Origin: Methylobacterium sp. 17Sr1-1
GTDB taxonomy: Bacteria; Pseudomonadota; Alphaproteobacteria; Rhizobiales; Beijerinckiaceae
Direction: 5' to 3'
NCBI RefSeq assembly: GCF_003173775.1
Contig: NZ_CP029552.1
Span: forward strand, 4,281,001 to 4,345,000
Length of the DNA: 64,000 nt
The notes under the pieces are model-generated. The model did not search any database, was not told where the DNA came from, and saw only the letters and a program-made list of their open reading frames with translations. Every line of letters begins with the position of its first letter. The first letter of the stretch is position 1. Positions 37,963 to 48,979 of the stretch are shown piece after piece. The translations under genes were made by a program, and so were the position numbers.

Positions 37963-38616
37963 TCAGAACTCCATGTCGAGTTCCTCGATCTCCTCCGGCT
38001 CGTCCGCCGCCGCGCCGATCCAGTCGCGCATCAGATCCCAATCCATGATCCGGTCGCGGTAGGCGGCGCAATCCGGCGGCAGGTCGACGCCGTAGGTGAC
38101 GAAGCGGGTGCAGACCGGGGCGTAGATCGCGTCCGCCACCACCGGCCGGGCGCCGAAGAGGAACGGCCCCCCGTGGGCCCGGAGCGCCTCCTGCCAGATC
38201 TCGACCACCCGGGCGATGTCGGCGCGGGCGCCGCCCCAGAGCTTGAAGTCGTCGTAGCGGGCGCGCAGGTTCATCGGCAGGGCCGAGCGCAGGTTGACGA
38301 AGCCGCCATGCATCTCGCCCGAGATCGAATGCGACCAGGCCCGGGCGGCGAGGTCGTCGGGCAGGAGGCCGGCTTGCGGCCGCACCTCGGCGAGGTACTG
38401 GGCGATGGCGAGCACATCCCAGACCCGCACCGACCCGTGGGTCAGCCGCGGCACCAGGAACGAGGGCGAGAGGTGCAGGAGTTCGGCCCGGCTCGCCGGA
38501 TCGCCCGACAGCACTTCCACCGCAAGGTCGAGCCCCGCCATGCGGCAGAGCAGCCAGCCGCGCAGCGACCAGGACGAGTAGTTGCGGCTTGAGATCGTCA
38601 GCGTCGCCTCGGCCAT
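37963..38616 (-). CDS. Glutathione S-transferase
   Basis: 217 aa. N-terminal thioredoxin-like domain starts ATLTISSRNYSSWSLRGWLL (Ser in S-S-W-S-L is the likely catalytic position, as in bacterial GSTs of this type). SPSFLVPRLTHGSVRVWDVLAIAQYL holds the cis-Pro and the glutathione-binding acidic/Ser segment (WDVLAI replaces the usual E-S). The helical C-domain follows from about residue 90. Cytosolic; substrate unknown. It is transcribed away from phaZ. Confidence 0.9.
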   Translation of the reverse strand: MAEATLTISSRNYSSWSLRGWLLCRMAGLDLAVEVLSGDPASRAELLHLSPSFLVPRLTHGSVRVWDVLAIAQYLAEVRPQAGLLPDDLAARAWSHSISGEMHGGFVNLRSALPMNLRARYDDFKLWGGARADIARVVEIWQEALRAHGGPFLFGARPVVADAIYAPVCTRFVTYGVDLPPDCAAYRDRIMDWDLMRDWIGAAADEPEEIEELDMEF

Positions 38617-38930
38617 GCGGTCCTCCCCGGGCCGTCATCGCGCGGCCCGTCTGCCCCTGGGTTCCCGGCCTCGCGATCCAAGACTCGTGCCGAAAGACCC
38701 GTGCCGAAAGACTCGTGCCGGTCGGACTCCACGCCGGGACGCAATCTTCGCACAAGTCGCGCGGACCTAGACTGCATGGGACAGGAACTTGGCACGAGGG
38801 TCGCATCCCGCGAGCGCAGGGGATGGCTGCCGTCTTCCGCCGAAAGTCCGGTCGCGGGCGGGGGAAGCCGTGCCGTACGCTTGCCGGCGGGCCGAATCCC
38901 GCGCGTGTCCGTGAGGGAGTGCCCGGGCCG
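38617..38930. other. 314-bp gap between GST and phaZ, with a 14-bp tandem repeat
   Basis: At 38681-38722 the unit AGACTCGTGCCGAA occurs almost three times (second unit has one change, third ends GG). The gap must contain the divergent promoters of the GST and phaZ genes, but I cannot point to convincing -35/-10 boxes. The tandem units are the only clear structure and could be a regulator-binding array or slipped-strand expansion. No gene is seen. Confidence 0.6.
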
Positions 38931-40160
38931 ATGCTGTACGATGCCTTCGAGGTCCAGTCGGACGCCGCCGCCGCGACGCGCGCCTGGGGACGGGTGCTCC
39001 ACGAGGGCACGGCTCCCTGGACGACGAGAGGCTACGGCGCGCCGGCGACCTGGGTCGCGGCCGCCGCCCGGATGATGATGCGGGCCGGCCTCACCCATGC
39101 CCGGCCCTCCTACGGGATCGAGACGGTGCAAATCGGCAACCGCGAGGCCCCGGTCACCGAGGAGCCGGTGCTCTCGACGCCCTTCGGCACGCTGCTGCGC
39201 TTCCGCAAGGACCTGGTCAGCGAGCAGCCCCGGGTGCTGGTGGTGGCGCCCCTCTCGGGCCATTTCGGCACGCTCCTGCGCGGCACCGTGCGCACCCTGC
39301 TCGCCGACCACGACGTCTACATCACCGACTGGCACAATGCCCGCGACGTGCCGCTCAGCGCCGGCCGCTTCGGCTTCGACGACTACGTCGCCCACCTGGT
39401 GCAGTTCCTCGAGACGATCGGCGAGGGCGCCCACCTCGTGGCGGTGTGCCAGCCCTGCGTGCAGGCGCTGGCCGCCGCCGCGGTGATGGCCGAGAGCCGC
39501 AACGCGGCCCACCCGGCGAGCATGACCCTGATGGCCGGCCCGGTCGACACCCGGATCAACCCGACCAAGGTCAACGAGCTCGCCACCGCGAAGCCGATCG
39601 CGTGGTTCGAGAAGAATCTGATCGCCACCGTGCCGCGCCGCCATGCCGGAGCCGGGCGGCGGGTCTATCCGGGCTTCATGCAGGTGGGGGCCTTCATGTC
39701 GATGAACGCCGCGCGCCACATGCACGGCCATCTCGACCTCTACTGGCACCTCGCCGAGGGCGAGACCAACAGGGACGCCCAAGCGAAGGCGGCGCAGATC
39801 GAGACCTTCTACGACGAGTATTTCGCCGTCCTCGACCTCGCGGCGGAGTTCTACCTCGAGACGGTCAAGACCGTGTTCCAGGACGCGACGCTGGCGCAGA
39901 ACAAGCTGACCTTCCGCGGAGCGCCGATCGACACGCGGGCGATCCGCAGGACCGCCCTGATGACGGTGGAGGGGGAGCGCGATGACATCTGCGCCGTCGG
40001 CCAGACGGTGGCGGCGCACGACCTCTGCACCGGCCTCAAGCCCTTCCGCAAGAGCCACCACCTCCAGGCCGGGGTCGGCCATTACGGGGTGTTCTCCGGC
40101 CGCAAGTGGGAGGGCCAGACCTACCCGCGGGTGCGCAGCTTCATCCAGGCCAACGCTTGA
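38931..40160 (+). CDS. phaZ: Intracellular poly(3-hydroxybutyrate) depolymerase
   Basis: 409 aa from ATG 38931 (MLYDAFEVQSDAAAATRAWG), which matches iPhaZ starts; the much longer ORF to 38589 is spurious. Instead of a serine lipase box it has V172-C173-Q-P-C, the cysteine nucleophile motif of intracellular PHB depolymerases (C183 in Cupriavidus PhaZ1). The acidic residue lies in VEGERDDICAVGQT and the His in GVGHYGVFSGRKW near the C-terminus. There is no signal peptide. It mobilises stored PHB granules in the cytoplasm, fitting a PHB-accumulating alphaproteobacterium. Confidence 0.93.
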   Translation: MLYDAFEVQSDAAAATRAWGRVLHEGTAPWTTRGYGAPATWVAAAARMMMRAGLTHARPSYGIETVQIGNREAPVTEEPVLSTPFGTLLRFRKDLVSEQPRVLVVAPLSGHFGTLLRGTVRTLLADHDVYITDWHNARDVPLSAGRFGFDDYVAHLVQFLETIGEGAHLVAVCQPCVQALAAAAVMAESRNAAHPASMTLMAGPVDTRINPTKVNELATAKPIAWFEKNLIATVPRRHAGAGRRVYPGFMQVGAFMSMNAARHMHGHLDLYWHLAEGETNRDAQAKAAQIETFYDEYFAVLDLAAEFYLETVKTVFQDATLAQNKLTFRGAPIDTRAIRRTALMTVEGERDDICAVGQTVAAHDLCTGLKPFRKSHHLQAGVGHYGVFSGRKWEGQTYPRVRSFIQANA

Positions 40161-40478
40161 TCCGTGACGCCCCCCGCCTAGCTAGCAGGTCTTCGGCACG
40201 AAGCTCTTCCCGGACGCGTCGCCGCTCAAATTTCGGTCAGGCGACCACTCCCCGGTTGGAAGTCGTGGCGGAGTGGTGTAAGGCCCCGATCAGGCGCATA
40301 CCGTGCGCCGACAGCTTGCGCCGGGCTCCGGTGCGACCGCAATGCAACCCAAGCCCCTCCCGGTCCTTCCAGGTCCGGGCCGTGGGGCGCATTTCGGTTG
40401 GCCGGGCAGGCAGCCATCCGGGCGCGTTCCGCGCAAGGTCGGCCACGATTCTGGATTTAGACGAAAGGATAGATACCC
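40161..40478. other. 318-bp gap between phaZ and rpsU
   Basis: No gene is supported. A hairpin ACCACTCC ... GGAGTGGT (40244-40277, 8-bp stem, 18-nt loop) lies 84 bp after the phaZ stop and may end its transcript, though it lacks a T run. The ribosome site GAAAGGAT of rpsU is at 40462-40469. The rpsU promoter must lie here but I cannot place it. Confidence 0.55.
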
Positions 40479-40778
40479 TTGCAGGTACTCGTTCGGGACA
40501 ACAACGTCGATCAGGCTCTCCGCGTCCTCAAGAAGAAGATGCAGCGCGAGGGCATCTTCCGCGAGATGAAGCAGCGCAAGGCCTACGAGAAGCCGTCGGT
40601 GCGCAAGGCCCGCGAGAAGGCGGAAGCCGTCCGCCGCGCCCGCAAGCAGGCCCGCAAGACCGCCATCCGCGAGGGTCTGATCGCCGCTCCGAAGCCGAAG
40701 CCCCGCGTCGGCGCTCCCCGCCGTCCCGGTCCGGCCCCCTCCGCGGCCCCGGCTGCCGCTCCGGCCGCCTCCGCGTAA
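40479..40778 (+). CDS. rpsU: 30S ribosomal protein S21 with Ala/Pro tail
   Basis: 99 aa, TTG start at 40479 preceded by GAAAGGA. Residues 1-60 are typical S21: [20 protein letters not shown], then [20 protein letters not shown] and [12 protein letters not shown] basic helix. The last 35 residues ([20 protein letters not shown] and an Ala/Pro run) extend beyond the 70-residue enterobacterial form, as is common in Hyphomicrobiales. S21 binds near the anti-Shine-Dalgarno helix of 16S rRNA. The gene stands alone here, not with dnaG/rpoD. Confidence 0.95.
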   Translation: MQVLVRDNNVDQALRVLKKKMQREGIFREMKQRKAYEKPSVRKAREKAEAVRRARKQARKTAIREGLIAAPKPKPRVGAPRRPGPAPSAAPAAAPAASA

Positions 40779-40791
40779 GCGACCGGCCAGC

Positions 40792-40892
40792 GCATTTTCC
40801 GACGACGTGGATACTGGTTCGTCGTAGAACATGCGGCACAAGTAAAAACCTGGAGCGCTGTCCGATTGCAACGCGATCGGGCAGTGCTCCGG
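40792..40892. repeat. Intergenic repeat, family C, copy 2
   Basis: GCATTTTCCGACGACGTGGA-TACTGGTTCGTCGTAGAACATGCGGC is a hairpin-forming half, followed by CAAGTAAAAACCTGGAGCGC and a second hairpin, CTGTCCGATTGCAACGCGATCGGGCAG. The same two-hairpin order is found at 62691-62790, and inverted at 59681-59779. It lies 14 bp after the rpsU stop. Confidence 0.75.
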
Positions 40893-40929
40893 CACCCGCC
40901 TCTCACCGGCGGGACTTCAGACCAGACGT

Positions 40930-40967
40930 GAGCCCGACGCCGCGAGGCGTGCGGGCTCTTGTCGTTT
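40930..40967 (+). terminator. Hairpin terminator after rpsU
   Basis: GAGCCCG-ACGCC-GCGA-GGCGT-GCGGGCTC forms a long stem followed by TTGTCGTTT on the plus strand. It lies between rpsU and the convergent receiver gene, and the T-rich side favours termination of rpsU transcripts. Confidence 0.65.
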
Positions 40968-40968
40968 C

Positions 40969-41352
40969 TCAGGCCGCCGTGGCGTAGGTCGCCCGCTCGG
41001 CCTCGACCAGCACGTCGAGGGGCCGCCAGGGCTTTTGCATGTAGACGGCGTGGTCCGGCACGGCCTGCGCCTCCCCCGGCCGCGAGGTCACCACCAGGCG
41101 CACGTCCGGCCAGTCCCGCTCGACCGTGCGGGCGAGGGTGGCCCCGTCGATCTCGCCGGAGAGCCGCATCTCCGTGAACAGCAGCGCGACTTCGGAGCCG
41201 CGCTCCCGCATCACCGCCAACGCGTCGGCGGCGCTGTCGCAGGCGATCACGTCGAGATCGGTCTCCTCCAGGATCGCCGCGGCGAAGTCCCGAACGGACT
41301 CATCGTCCTCCACCACGACGGCGATCGGCGCGGTGGGTGCTGCTCTGCCCAT
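40969..41352 (-). CDS. Stand-alone response-regulator receiver with Glu at the phosphoacceptor site
   Basis: 127 aa, a single CheY-like domain and no output domain. The acidic pocket is VVVEDDESVRD (D16, D17), the switch Thr/Ser is in LVVTSR and the conserved Lys is in YMQKPW. In the related Hyphomicrobiales receivers the beta-3 strand reads L-L-F-T-D-x-x-M-P-G; here it is LLFTEMRLSG, so the phosphorylatable Asp is E61 (codon at 41172-41170, read as GAG). Glu at this place often mimics the phosphorylated state, so the protein may be constitutively active or phosphorylation-independent. Its partner is unknown; no histidine kinase is nearby. It is convergent with rpsU. Confidence 0.88.
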   Translation of the reverse strand: MGRAAPTAPIAVVVEDDESVRDFAAAILEETDLDVIACDSAADALAVMRERGSEVALLFTEMRLSGEIDGATLARTVERDWPDVRLVVTSRPGEAQAVPDHAVYMQKPWRPLDVLVEAERATYATAA

Positions 41353-41840
41353 GAAGCCTCCTGTTATGTTCTGAGGGTTTTATTGATTCCCGGGTCCTCG
41401 TGAGTGCTCGGGATTGATGCGGAGCCGATCGGCCGCCCGCCGAATCGCCGCGGCATCCCCCGATGCGGATGCAGGGGGGACGAGCGGTGCCGAAGGAACG
41501 GAAAACCGAGCGCAGCGTGACACGCGTGCCGAACAGGGACGCAACTCAGCGACGCGAACACGCCTGCGTGAGCATCAACGACTCAATCCTGACATTGATC
41601 CCGGCAAAAGGTCTACCTTCGTCCGGGCGACCGATGCGCCGCGCGCATGTCGTCCTCTTCCCTTACGCCATTGCCCGCGCCTTGAGCATGAGCCTTGGGC
41701 ATATGAGGAACTTTCGCGCATGGTGCGGTGCATTAACGAGCTGTTCACCGTCCCGGCCGGAATGTTACCGTTCGATGAAGGCGGCGGACGAGGCACGGCC
41801 CGGAGCGGGACCGGCACCCGCCGCGGGAGGTGAAGAGCCG
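41353..41840. other. 488-bp gap with no supported gene
   Basis: An ORF in frame with the downstream amidotransferase runs back to 41463, but its translation is Arg-rich, has no ribosome site and is not family-like. The region is less G+C-rich than its neighbours around 41560-41720. I see no clear repeat, RNA gene or promoter in it. Confidence 0.5.
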
Positions 41841-42632
41841 ATGTGCCGCTTCCTCGCCTACCACGGCGACCCGGTCTATCTCGACGAGCTCGTCTGCGCG
41901 CCGACCCACTCGCTCGTGCACCAGTCGCTGCACGCGACGGAGGCTCAGACCGAGACCAACGGCGACGGTTTCGGCATCGGCTGGTACGGCGACCGCCCGG
42001 AGCCCGGCCTCTACCGCGACGTGCGGCCGGCCTGGTCCGACGAGAACCTGCGCAGCCTCTCGCGGCAGATCCGCGCCCGCACCTTCTTCGCCCATGTCCG
42101 CGCCGCGACCGGCACCGCGACCACCCGGGCGAACTGCCACCCCTTCGCCCATGGCCGCCACCTGTTCATGCACAACGGCCAGATCGGCGGCTACGCCCGC
42201 ATCCGCCGGCGGCTCGAGGCGATGATCCCGGACAATCTCTACGAGGCGCGCCAGGGCACCACCGATTCGGAAGCCCTGTTCCTCCTCGCCCTCGCACACG
42301 GCCTCGACCGCGACCCGGTCGCCGGCATGGCGGCGAGCGTGTCGGCCGCCCGCGGCCTGATGCGCGAGGCCGGCATCGACGAGCCCCTGCGCTTCACCGG
42401 CGTGCTCACCGACGGCGAGAGCCTCACCGCCTATCGCTGGGCCTGCGACGGCCGCCCGCCGAGCCTGTACTGGCGCGAGACCGGCACCGGCCTCGCGGTC
42501 GTCTCCGAGCCGATCGACGGCCTGCGCGCCGGCTGGTCGGAGGTGCCGAAGGGCGGCACGCTCATCGCTCGTCCGGGCGAACCGGTGCGGGTGATCGGGC
42601 CGGAGGAGACGGGGTTCAAGGCCGCAGCCTGA
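41841..42632 (+). CDS. Class II glutamine amidotransferase (YafJ/EgtC-like)
   Basis: 263 aa from ATG 41841 (MCRFLAYHGDPVYLDELVCA), preceded by GGGAGGTGAAGAGCCG. After Met removal Cys2 is the N-terminal nucleophile of the Ntn amidotransferase fold. NGDGFGIGWYGDRPEPGLYR, then FFAHVRAATGT and CHPFAHGRHLFMHNGQIGGY are the glutamine-binding and oxyanion segments. The YafJ/EgtC group includes the ergothioneine enzyme gamma-glutamyl hercynylcysteine sulfoxide hydrolase, but egtB/egtD are absent here, so the specific reaction is open. Confidence 0.9.
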   Translation: MCRFLAYHGDPVYLDELVCAPTHSLVHQSLHATEAQTETNGDGFGIGWYGDRPEPGLYRDVRPAWSDENLRSLSRQIRARTFFAHVRAATGTATTRANCHPFAHGRHLFMHNGQIGGYARIRRRLEAMIPDNLYEARQGTTDSEALFLLALAHGLDRDPVAGMAASVSAARGLMREAGIDEPLRFTGVLTDGESLTAYRWACDGRPPSLYWRETGTGLAVVSEPIDGLRAGWSEVPKGGTLIARPGEPVRVIGPEETGFKAAA

Positions 42633-42660
42633 GGGCCGGCCCGGCGACCGGCCGGGCCGC

Positions 42661-44151
<1,491 letters not shown>

Positions 44152-44384
44152 GGGAAGGTCCTGGCGTTGGGAATCGTCGTCGGGTTGTCGGATGACGACG
44201 TGCCGCTTGGCAAGAACGCGGGCGCGGACGGCGATAGGGAGGTCCAGCGCCCAACGGGCCGGCAAGGTGGCGGTCCTCGGTGCATGAGCCAGGGGCCGTC
44301 GCGGTGTTCGCTGTCCTCGATGCGACGATCGAGGCACATCGTTGCGTCAGCGGCACGCGGATGTTATGCAAGACTTGAAGCCGG

Positions 44385-45767
44385 ATGCGCCGCATGACTG
44401 TCTCGCAGGACAAGATCTCTGCGATCCTTCCGGACTCGCCCGGGCACCAGTTCGTCATGTACGGCGATTCCTGCTCGGGCATCCCTGGCGCCTTGCACGA
44501 GCGGACATTCGCGAGCGTCAACGCGGTCGTTCGCCGGCTCGCGCCGCAGCCCGAGTTCATCCTCTTCCCCGGCGACGAGATCATCGGCCTGACACCCGAC
44601 CCGGCGGCGTTGCGCGCGCAGTGGGCGCACTGGTTCGACGTCGAGATGGCCTGGCTCGACCGCGGCGCGATCCCGATGTGGCACACGACCGGCAACCACA
44701 CGGCGTACGATACGATGAGCGAGGACGTGTTTCGCGACGTCCTGCGGCTTCCCGATAACGGGCCGGACGATCAAAGAGGTCTTTCCTACTGGGTCCGCCG
44801 CGGCGACCTGCTGATGGTGTTCGTCCACACGCTCTGGACCGGCCTCGGCGGCGAGGGGCACGTCGAGACCGCGTGGCTTCGGTCCACCCTCGCCCGGCAC
44901 GCCGACGCGAGGCACAGAATCGTGCTCGGGCACCATCCGGTCCACCCCGTCAACGGGTTCTCCGGGCGCTACCAGCGCGAGATCGGTCCCGAATACGCGG
45001 ACGCGTTCTGGCAGATCCTGGTGGATTCCCACGTCCTGGCCTACGTCTGCAGCCACATCCTGGCCTACGACGTGCAGGTGCATCGCGGCGTGCTTCAGAT
45101 CTGCACCGCCGGAGCCGGTACGGCGCACAGGATGCCGGACGAGGTCGAGTATCTTCACTGCATCCAGGCCGCCCTCGATCGCGACGGGTTGCGGTATCAG
45201 GTGCTGGACACGAACGGCGTAGCACGCGAACGCCTGCGGTGGCCGCCACCGTTCGCCGACGACTCGACCGGCTGGCGAGGCGTCGCGGCAGGCCAGTCGG
45301 ACGCAGTCCTGACCGGTCCGATCGACACCGGATCCATCGTCGAAATCAGCCTGTCCGGGCGAACCGCGGCGCAGGCCTGGGCTCCGGAACAGACCCTGTT
45401 CACGGCGCACGCCCCGGAGGCGATCGCCCCGATCTGGCTCGGTCTACGCGGCCCGAAGCAGACCCTCACCCTCATCGTCGGAAAGAAGCCGGGGCGAAGC
45501 CCGTCCTACTGGCTCGGCACCGACTTGCCCGTCGGCCGCGAGTTCGATGTCCGCGTCGCTTTCTACCCGGATATGGGACCCGGAGGCATCCTCTATCGCC
45601 ATCACGGCGAAGCCGCCTGGACCTCGTGCGCGTCCGCCACGGCGACGGGTATCGAGGGCATCCACTGGCCGCGCGCGTGGAGCGTCGGACACGGCCAGCA
45701 CGGTCCGCAGGATCGTCCCTTCAAGGGCAGCGCCTTGAGCGTCGGCGCGCGCCTGGCTGTCGCCTGA
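44385..45767 (+). CDS. Metallophosphoesterase with C-terminal beta-sandwich
   Basis: 460 aa; start at ATG 44385 or 44394. The calcineurin-like fold occupies about 20-270: VMYGDSCSGIPG (an altered D-x-H motif, G-D-S), LFPGDE (G-D), T-T-G-N-H-T-A-Y (G-N-H), H-H-P-V-H (second His) and CSHILAYDVQ (terminal C-S-H in place of G-H-x-H). Residues about 300-460 form a beta-rich, lectin-like domain (SGRTAAQAWAPEQTLFTAH, then YWLGTDLPVGREFDVRVAFY). No signal peptide is evident. Several metal ligands deviate from the canonical pattern, so it belongs to a divergent branch; substrate unknown. It looks rather isolated between unrelated convergent genes and may be acquired. Confidence 0.8.
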   Translation: MRRMTVSQDKISAILPDSPGHQFVMYGDSCSGIPGALHERTFASVNAVVRRLAPQPEFILFPGDEIIGLTPDPAALRAQWAHWFDVEMAWLDRGAIPMWHTTGNHTAYDTMSEDVFRDVLRLPDNGPDDQRGLSYWVRRGDLLMVFVHTLWTGLGGEGHVETAWLRSTLARHADARHRIVLGHHPVHPVNGFSGRYQREIGPEYADAFWQILVDSHVLAYVCSHILAYDVQVHRGVLQICTAGAGTAHRMPDEVEYLHCIQAALDRDGLRYQVLDTNGVARERLRWPPPFADDSTGWRGVAAGQSDAVLTGPIDTGSIVEISLSGRTAAQAWAPEQTLFTAHAPEAIAPIWLGLRGPKQTLTLIVGKKPGRSPSYWLGTDLPVGREFDVRVAFYPDMGPGGILYRHHGEAAWTSCASATATGIEGIHWPRAWSVGHGQHGPQDRPFKGSALSVGARLAVA

Positions 45768-45774
45768 GGTCTCC

Positions 45775-46545
45775 TCACGGCTCCACCCGCCGCAGCACGA
45801 ACGTGGTCCCGATCTCCGGATCGCGGCGCCAGCGCCCCTCCCCCACCGGGACCAGCTCGACGCTGTGGCCGCGCCGCGCGACGAGGACGAGGCGGCCGGC
45901 CTCGTAGTGCCAGGCGGTCGGATCGAACAGGGCGAGACCGGGGTCGCGGCAGCCCTCCTGGACCTGCGCCGCCTCGGCCCTGAGCATCACCCGGCAGACG
46001 TCCTTCTCGACGAAGCGGTCGAGGGTGTAGAGCCCGGTCACCCCGGCCGCGGTCGCGGGGGCGCCGGCCCACGTGTCTCGCGAGGCCTCCCGCGGGCTCG
46101 GCGGGGTCGTGAGCGCCGCCTGGGTCACCAGCGGGGTCTCGGGAGCGGCGGGACGGGCGCCGGCCTGGGCCAGGCTGTAGCGCTCGCCGCCCGGGGTTTC
46201 CGCGCTGCGGATGCCGTCGCCGTCCGGGGCCGCGAAGGCCAGCAGCGGCTGGCCCTCGCGGTCGAGGAGCTGGATCAGGCCGCCCTCGAAACGCCAGCCC
46301 GCGATGCCGTTGACCACCGGGAGCGCACGCCGGCAGCCGGCCGGAAAGCGCAGGGCCCGGCCGACCGGGCCGGGCTCCGCCGCCAGCATCAGGCCGCAGC
46401 GGCGGAAGCTGCCGTCGAGGGCGAGCTCCCACGGCCCGGCGGCGTCCCGCGCGGGAGCCGCTTCCTGTGCCGCCCCCTCCTGCGCCGCCGCGCTCCCTAC
46501 CCAGGCGGCGAGACCGAGGACGGGCAGGAGGCGGCGCAGGCGCAT
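45775..46545 (-). CDS. Exported protein with two AprI/Inh protease-inhibitor domains
   Basis: 256 aa. Signal peptide about 1-21 (LLPVLGLAAWVGSAAAQ). Two repeats of the Inh beta-barrel: the first (about 38-120) has W-E-L-A-L-D then RRCGLMLA ... PAGCRRAL and WRFEGGLIQLLDREGQPLLAF. The second (about 165-255) has LYTLDRFVEKDVCRVML ... EGCRDPGL and WHYEAGRLVLVARRG. Each has the Cys pair of the family disulfide. Inh proteins block serralysin-type metalloproteases in the periplasm; no such protease gene is in the window. It follows the hydroxyacid dehydrogenase by 18 bp on the same strand. Confidence 0.85.
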   Translation of the reverse strand: MRLRRLLPVLGLAAWVGSAAAQEGAAQEAAPARDAAGPWELALDGSFRRCGLMLAAEPGPVGRALRFPAGCRRALPVVNGIAGWRFEGGLIQLLDREGQPLLAFAAPDGDGIRSAETPGGERYSLAQAGARPAAPETPLVTQAALTTPPSPREASRDTWAGAPATAAGVTGLYTLDRFVEKDVCRVMLRAEAAQVQEGCRDPGLALFDPTAWHYEAGRLVLVARRGHSVELVPVGEGRWRRDPEIGTTFVLRRVEP

Positions 46546-46563
46546 GGACGTGGCTCTCGAAGG

Positions 46564-47520
46564 TCAGCCCTTCCAGGGGGTCTCGGCCACGGGCGTCACC
46601 GGACCCTTGCCCTGGAACCAGGAGGTCAGGTTATCAACGACGAGCTGGCCCATTGCGTTGCGTGTGTGATGCGACGCGGAGCCGACATGCGGCAGGAGAA
46701 CCGCATGCTCCTGGGCGATCAGGGCGGCGGGCACCTTCGGTTCCTCGGCGAACACGTCGAGGCCGGCGCTCTGGATCGTGCCGTCGGCGAGCGCGGCGGC
46801 GAGCGCCTCCTCGTCCACGAGGGTGCCGCGGGCGACGTTGATCAGCACGCCCTCGGAGCCCAGGGCCTCCAGCACCTCGCGGCCGATCATGTTCTTCGTC
46901 TCGGGGCCGCCGGGGGCGACCACCATCAGCACGTCGCAGGCCCGCGCCATCTCGATGAGCGAGGGGAAGTACTCGTAGGGCACGTCCGCCTGCTTGGTGC
47001 GGCCGTGATAGGCGATCGGCAGGCCGAAGGCGACGAGGCGGTGGGCGATCGCCCGGCCGATGCGGCCAAGCCCGAGGATGCCGACCTTGCGCCCGCGCAG
47101 GGTGCCGGTGAGCGGATAGGACTTCTCCAGCCACTTGCCCTGGCGCAGGTAGCGGTCGACCTGCGGGATCTGCCGCACGGTGGCGAGCAGGAGGCCGACG
47201 GCGAGGTCCGCGACCTCGTCGGTCAGGACGTCGGGCGTATTGGTCACCATCACGCCGCGCCGGCCGCAGGCCGCTGCGTCGATCGTGTCGTAGCCGACGC
47301 CGAAATTGGCGACGATCTCGAGCTTCGGCAGCCGGTCGAGCAGCGCGTCGTTCACGTGGACGTGGCTCACCGCCATCCCGCGAATCTTCGGGCCGACCTC
47401 GTCCAGGAAGCGCTCCTTGTCGTCGACCTTGTCGCCGCGGTGGACGGTGAAGAGCCTCTCCAGGCTGTCGGTCACCAGCGGCATCATCGGCCGCATGATC
47501 AGCACGTCTGTGGACTTCAA
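46564..47520 (-). CDS. D-isomer 2-hydroxyacid dehydrogenase (glyoxylate/hydroxypyruvate reductase-like)
   Basis: 318 aa using a TTG start at 47520 that follows GGGAG; the first ATG (47496) would remove eight residues of the first strand, and the ORF to 47718 is not family-like. NAD(P) motif GILGLGRIGRAIA (about 150-162), catalytic Arg in NVARGTLVDE (about 235-244), Glu in AEEPKVP and His in LLPHVGSASHHTR (about 281-293). It is probably a hydroxypyruvate or glyoxylate reductase; hydroxypyruvate reductase is central to the serine cycle of methylotrophs, but the dedicated enzyme there is a different paralogue, so the role is not assigned. Confidence 0.9.
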   Translation of the reverse strand: MKSTDVLIMRPMMPLVTDSLERLFTVHRGDKVDDKERFLDEVGPKIRGMAVSHVHVNDALLDRLPKLEIVANFGVGYDTIDAAACGRRGVMVTNTPDVLTDEVADLAVGLLLATVRQIPQVDRYLRQGKWLEKSYPLTGTLRGRKVGILGLGRIGRAIAHRLVAFGLPIAYHGRTKQADVPYEYFPSLIEMARACDVLMVVAPGGPETKNMIGREVLEALGSEGVLINVARGTLVDEEALAAALADGTIQSAGLDVFAEEPKVPAALIAQEHAVLLPHVGSASHHTRNAMGQLVVDNLTSWFQGKGPVTPVAETPWKG

Positions 47521-47799
47521 ACCCGTCTCCCGGTCGTTTCTCGCGCATCCGACGATGGACGCATGGCGAGGGCGCTTGATCTTGCGCCCCGCGCGCCCGA
47601 TGATGGCCGCCAACACGAGAGGCGGCAAGCCAGGCCGCCCCGTTCTTACGGGTCGAGGAAACAACCCAGATGAGCGCCAGACGCCCCTCAGAGGGCCCGC
47701 CTGTCGTGTGTTCGTCATGCGCCTGTGGCAGCGCTGCCGTTTCGGTCAGCGCGCCGCGCGCGACCCCATTCTGAATCGACACACGACAACGAGGAGCCG

Positions 47800-48891
<1,092 letters not shown>

Positions 48892-48979
48892 CGACGCCCG
48901 CCCGGCCGGCGACGGGACGCCATCCCGCCGCCGGCCGGCCCGTATGAACGACAAAGACCATCCCGGGAGAGACGCCACG

